Assembly: GCA_021808035.1 (NCBI GenBank)
Contig: JAKBCG010000124.1
Coordinates: 1-7,116, forward strand
Source of the DNA: Pseudomonadota bacterium
GTDB taxonomy: Bacteria; Pseudomonadota; Gammaproteobacteria; Steroidobacterales; Steroidobacteraceae
Reading direction: 5' to 3'
DNA length: 7,116 bases
A program made the translations under genes and the position numbers. Positions 4,466-7,116 of the stretch are shown piece after piece. Each line of letters opens with the position of its first letter. Within the stretch, counting starts at the first letter, position 1. The notes below the pieces were generated by a model. The model was not told the DNA's origin. It made no database searches and worked only from the letters and a program-made list of their open reading frames with translations.

Positions 4466-5701
4466 ATGCCCGCCCCGGCCGCGAAGCCACGGGGGATGAA
4501 CGCGGCCTGGGGCCTCGCGACGCTGTCGCTGATCAACCTGTTCAACTATCTCGATCGCTACGTCGTCCCGGCGTTGTTCGAGAGCCTGAAACGCTCGCAC
4601 CTCGGCCTGTCCGATGCGAACCTCGGCGCGCTGATGAGCGCGTTCCTGCTGGTGTACACGCTGTCCGCGCCGGTGTTCGGCACGCTCGGCGACCGCCGCC
4701 CGCGGCCGCGGCTGATCGGCGCCGGGGTCGCGCTGTGGAGCGTCGCGACCGTGCTGTCGGGCTTCGCCACGTCGTTCCTCGCGCTGTTCGCCGCGCGCGC
4801 ATCGGTCGGGGTCGGCGAAGCCGCCTACGGCACGATCGCGCCGAGCCTGCTGTCGGATTACTACCCGGCCGAGCGGCGCGGCCGCGTGATGGCGATCTTC
4901 TTCGCGGCGATCCCGGTCGGCGCCGCGCTCGGCTATGTGATCGGCGGTCTGGTAGATGCGCACTACGGCTGGCGCCGCGCGTTCTTCGTCGCCGGCGCCC
5001 CCGGACTCCTGCTCGCGGCGCTGTGCTTCGCGCTGCGCGACCCGCCGCGCGGCGCCCAGGATCCCGCGCCCCGCGAGCCGCCCGCCGCGAACCTCGGCGA
5101 GACCTACCGGCGCCTGCTCCGCAACCGTCCGTACGTGCTCACCGTGTTCGGCTACGCCGCCTACACGTTCGCGGTCGGCGGCCTCGCGGCCTGGATGCCC
5201 GCGTTCCTCGAGCGGGTGCGCGGACTGCCGCGCGCGCAGGCGACGGTGAGCTTCGGCGAGATCGTCGTGATCACCGGCTTCCTCGGCACGTTCATCGGCG
5301 GCTGGGTCGGCGACCGTTGGGCGCGGCGCACGCCCGCGGCGTTCCTGTGGCTCTCCGCGCTCGCGACGCTCGCGGCCGTGCCGTTCGTCTGGCTCGCGCT
5401 CGCCGCGGCCGCGCCGCGCCTCTACACCCTCGGGATGGTCGTCGCGGAGTTCCTGCTGTTCCTGTCGACCGGCCCGGTGAACGCGGCGATCGTGAACCTG
5501 GTCTCGCCGCTGGAACGAGCGACCGCGGTCGCGCTCTCGGTATTCGCGATCCACCTGTTCGGCGACGCGATCTCGCCGTTCCTGATCGGCCTCGTGTCCG
5601 ACGCGACCTCGCTCGCCGCCGCGGTGAAGATCGTACCCGTCGCGGTCGTCGTGTCCGGACTCGGTTGGGTCTGGGCCGCGCGCGCTCAGCGGCGCGCCTG
5701 A
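4466..5701 (+). CDS. Spinster-like MFS transporter
   Basis: A 411-residue inner-membrane secondary transporter with about 12 helices (approximately 15-38, 53-75, 82-100, 102-125, 140-162, 170-190, 224-245, 262-282, 290-314, 320-343, 350-375, 385-405) and a central cytoplasmic loop at 191-222. NLFNYLDRYVVPAL (24-37), motif A-like GTLGDRRPRPRL (72-83), VGVGEAAYGTIAPSLLSDYY (114-133) and ERRGRVMAIFFAAIPVGAALG (136-156, abbreviated) are the pattern of the Spinster-like branch. A second GGWVGDRWARR (278-288) marks the C-half. Substrates of bacterial members are mostly unknown; eukaryotic Spns proteins move lysophospholipids and sphingosine phosphate. The ATG at 4466 is chosen because GGGGG abuts the alternative ATG at 4496 with no spacing. 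No strong Shine-Dalgarno is seen, so coupling to the upstream reductase (8-nt gap) is likely. Its last 16 nt overlap malQ head-on. Confidence 0.92.
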   Translation: MPAPAAKPRGMNAAWGLATLSLINLFNYLDRYVVPALFESLKRSHLGLSDANLGALMSAFLLVYTLSAPVFGTLGDRRPRPRLIGAGVALWSVATVLSGFATSFLALFAARASVGVGEAAYGTIAPSLLSDYYPAERRGRVMAIFFAAIPVGAALGYVIGGLVDAHYGWRRAFFVAGAPGLLLAALCFALRDPPRGAQDPAPREPPAANLGETYRRLLRNRPYVLTVFGYAAYTFAVGGLAAWMPAFLERVRGLPRAQATVSFGEIVVITGFLGTFIGGWVGDRWARRTPAAFLWLSALATLAAVPFVWLALAAAAPRLYTLGMVVAEFLLFLSTGPVNAAIVNLVSPLERATAVALSVFAIHLFGDAISPFLIGLVSDATSLAAAVKIVPVAVVVSGLGWVWAARAQRRA

Positions 5702-5719
5702 TCGATCGCGCTGAGCGCG
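5681..5719. terminator. Inverted repeat across the convergent MFS/malQ stops, possible bidirectional hairpin
   Basis: CGCGCTCAGCG (5681-5691) and CGCTGAGCGCG (5709-5719) are an 11-bp perfect inverted repeat with a 17-nt loop. The loop and left arm contain both stop codons (malQ 5686-5688, MFS 5699-5701). No T-tract follows on either strand, so it is not a canonical intrinsic terminator. It could be a hairpin that slows convergent polymerases, or chance in GC-rich sequence. Confidence 0.35.
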
Positions 5720-7116
5720 TCCGCGACGTCACCGCGCTCGAGCAGTTCCTCGATCGGCAGCGGGAGCTTGCGCCGCCAGTTCGGGTACTCCCGGTAGGTG
5801 CCCGGCACGTTCGCGGGCTCGACCACGCCGACGAGATCCTCGAGCTGCACCGCGACCAGCGCCGCGCCGGTACATGCGAGGAAGCGGTGCATCGCGGTCG
5901 CGAGCCCCGGCGCATAGGGTGCGCCGATCGACGCGGGCGCGGACTCCGCCACGCCCGCCGCGGCGAGCGCGGCGAGCAGCGCTTCGCGGTCGGCCTCCCG
6001 CTCCGCGCGAACCTGCGCGCGGATCTCGTCCGTCGGATACAGGTGCAGATCCTCGCGCAGCGCGATGTCGCGCGCCTCCCAATACGCATGGATCGTCGGC
6101 AGATCGTGCGTGGTCACGGTCGCGAGCGCGCGCCGCGGGTAGCCGTCCGGGGCACGGAACCGTCCGCCGTCCTTCTCGAAGATCATCACCTTGTAGTGGT
6201 ACAGCCCGTACCGTCCCATCGCGTCGCGGATCTCGTCGGGCACCACGCCGAGATCCTCGCCGATCACCAGGCACGCGGCGCGCTCGCTCTCGAGCGCGAG
6301 CGCGCTCATCAGCGCGGGCAGCGGATAGTGCACGTACGCCCCGTCGGCGGGCGAGCCGCCGGCCGGGAGCCACCACAGCCGGTGGAGCGACATCACGTGG
6401 TCGATCCGCAGCGCCCCGTAGTGGCGCAGGTTCGCGCGGATCGCGTGCACGAAGCCCGCGAGCGCCTCGCGCTGCATCTCGAGGGGATCCGCGGGCGGAA
6501 TCCCCCAGCCCTGCCCTTTCAGCGCGAGCGGATCGGGCGGCGCGCCGATCTCGGCTCCCAACCGGTGCAGCGTCTGCGACGACCACACCTCCGAGCCCGC
6601 CGCGCTCGCGCCGACCGCGTAGTCGCCGTAGAGCCCGATCGGCATCCCGAGCGAGCGCGCGAGAGCCTGCGCGTCGGCGAGCTGTCCGGCCGCGAGCCAC
6701 TGCAGGTACGCGAAGAAGTCGACCTCGTCGCGATGTTCCGCCGCGAAACGCCCGACCGCGTCGCCCGCCGGGTCGTGATACTCAGGCGGCCAGTTCATCC
6801 AGCCGCTCGCGACGCCGGTGCGGTCGCGAAAATGCCGGTCGAGCGCCTCGAAGCGCGCATGCCGCTCGAGCGCCGCGCCGCCGCTCGCGACGAACGCCGC
6901 ATAGCCGGCCGCGCGCGGCCCGCCGAGCGCGCACTGCGCGCGGAACTCGCGGTGCAGGATCGCGAGCACCTCGAACTTCGCCGCGGCGACGCCCGGATAG
7001 TCGACGAGCGGCGCCTCCCGCAGCGCCGCGAGCCGCGCCTGGAACGCGAGGTCCGCGACCCATGCCTGCGCGGCCGCGCTCGACGCGAACTCGGCGATCC
7101 GCGGCACCGCCAGGTA
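5686..7116 (-). CDS. malQ: 4-alpha-glucanotransferase (amylomaltase, GH77), N-terminus cut by window edge
   Basis: It transfers alpha-1,4-glucan segments between maltodextrins in cytosolic glycogen/maltose metabolism. The 476 visible residues begin YLAVPRIAEFASS and end DALSAIDQARR. All three GH77 acidic residues are present: the nucleophile Asp in ALRIDHVMSLHRLWWLP (Asp codon 6402-6400), the acid/base Glu in VIGEDLGVVPDEI (6258-6256), and the third Asp in VTTHDLPTIHAYWE (6105-6103). Also typical are IGLYGDYAVGASAAGSEVW and DPLALKGQGWGIPPADPLEM, the substrate-side loops. E. coli MalQ is about 690 residues, so roughly 200 N-terminal residues may lie beyond the window. A shorter form without the N-terminal extension would lack less. 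The GTG at 7107 is an internal valine, not a start, since the frame stays open to the edge. The 3' end overlaps the MFS gene by 16 nt. Confidence 0.95.
   Translation of the reverse strand, partial: YLAVPRIAEFASSAAAQAWVADLAFQARLAALREAPLVDYPGVAAAKFEVLAILHREFRAQCALGGPRAAGYAAFVASGGAALERHARFEALDRHFRDRTGVASGWMNWPPEYHDPAGDAVGRFAAEHRDEVDFFAYLQWLAAGQLADAQALARSLGMPIGLYGDYAVGASAAGSEVWSSQTLHRLGAEIGAPPDPLALKGQGWGIPPADPLEMQREALAGFVHAIRANLRHYGALRIDHVMSLHRLWWLPAGGSPADGAYVHYPLPALMSALALESERAACLVIGEDLGVVPDEIRDAMGRYGLYHYKVMIFEKDGGRFRAPDGYPRRALATVTTHDLPTIHAYWEARDIALREDLHLYPTDEIRAQVRAEREADREALLAALAAAGVAESAPASIGAPYAPGLATAMHRFLACTGAALVAVQLEDLVGVVEPANVPGTYREYPNWRRKLPLPIEELLERGDVADALSAIDQARR

Noticed and set aside
4142..5554. 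Large minus-strand frame opposite the MFS gene
   Set aside because: Its translation is almost entirely Arg/Glu/Ala/Gly low-complexity, the mirror of GC-biased codons in the MFS gene.
3131..5701. An 856-codon open frame that includes the MFS gene
   Set aside because: The part before 4466 is antisense to gnd and out of frame with the FMN reductase gene. It is arginine/alanine-rich with no family pattern. Long open frames are expected in such GC-rich DNA.

Overview
The window reads as a piece of a high-GC bacterial chromosome, most likely proteobacterial. That is inferred from gene content and codon use only, and no taxon-diagnostic gene is present. It has two halves. Positions 1 to about 2812 are an accessory patch of somewhat lower GC, made of broken and nested mobile elements. 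Positions 2813-7116 are very GC-rich and carry four intact-looking metabolic and transport genes.

Accessory half. At the left edge, on the minus strand, lies a DUF2442 gene (1-258) that runs off the window. Just upstream of it is the last ~34 codons of its usual partner, a DUF4160 gene (264 to ~368). That gene is cut at ~366-372, where the C-terminal third of an ISL3-family transposase (~366-803, plus strand) begins. Immediately after the transposase stop sits a complete group II intron on the minus strand (810-2705, 1896 nt), encoding a 509-residue reverse transcriptase/maturase (823-2352). The 5' end begins GTGCG, domain V and domain VI can be folded by eye, and the last ~20 codons of the maturase are themselves domain V and part of domain VI. 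A 6-nt EBS1 (2521-2526) matches a 6-nt IBS1 (2706-2711). When the intron is removed in silico, the two exon flanks form a 10-bp imperfect hairpin whose 6-nt loop is exactly IBS1. The flank resembles the terminal inverted repeat of ISL3-family elements, so the intron appears to have homed into the right end of the insertion sequence.

Metabolic half. A short-form 6-phosphogluconate dehydrogenase (gnd type, 2813-3718, minus) is divergent from a two-gene plus-strand operon: a flavodoxin-fold NAD(P)H-dependent FMN reductase (3840-4457) and a Spinster-like MFS transporter (4466-5701), 8 nt apart. The transporter converges on, and overlaps by 16 nt, the 3' end of malQ (4-alpha-glucanotransferase, 5686 to beyond 7116, minus). 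An 11-bp perfect inverted repeat spans the two stop codons. gnd and malQ are both central carbohydrate genes (pentose phosphate and glycogen/maltodextrin). They share a strand but are separated by the plus-strand pair, so they are not one transcript as laid out here.

No tRNA, rRNA or CRISPR array is visible. The most noteworthy structure is the nested arrangement: a truncated DUF4160/DUF2442 pair, then a truncated ISL3 element, then a group II intron seated in a hairpin at the element's end.
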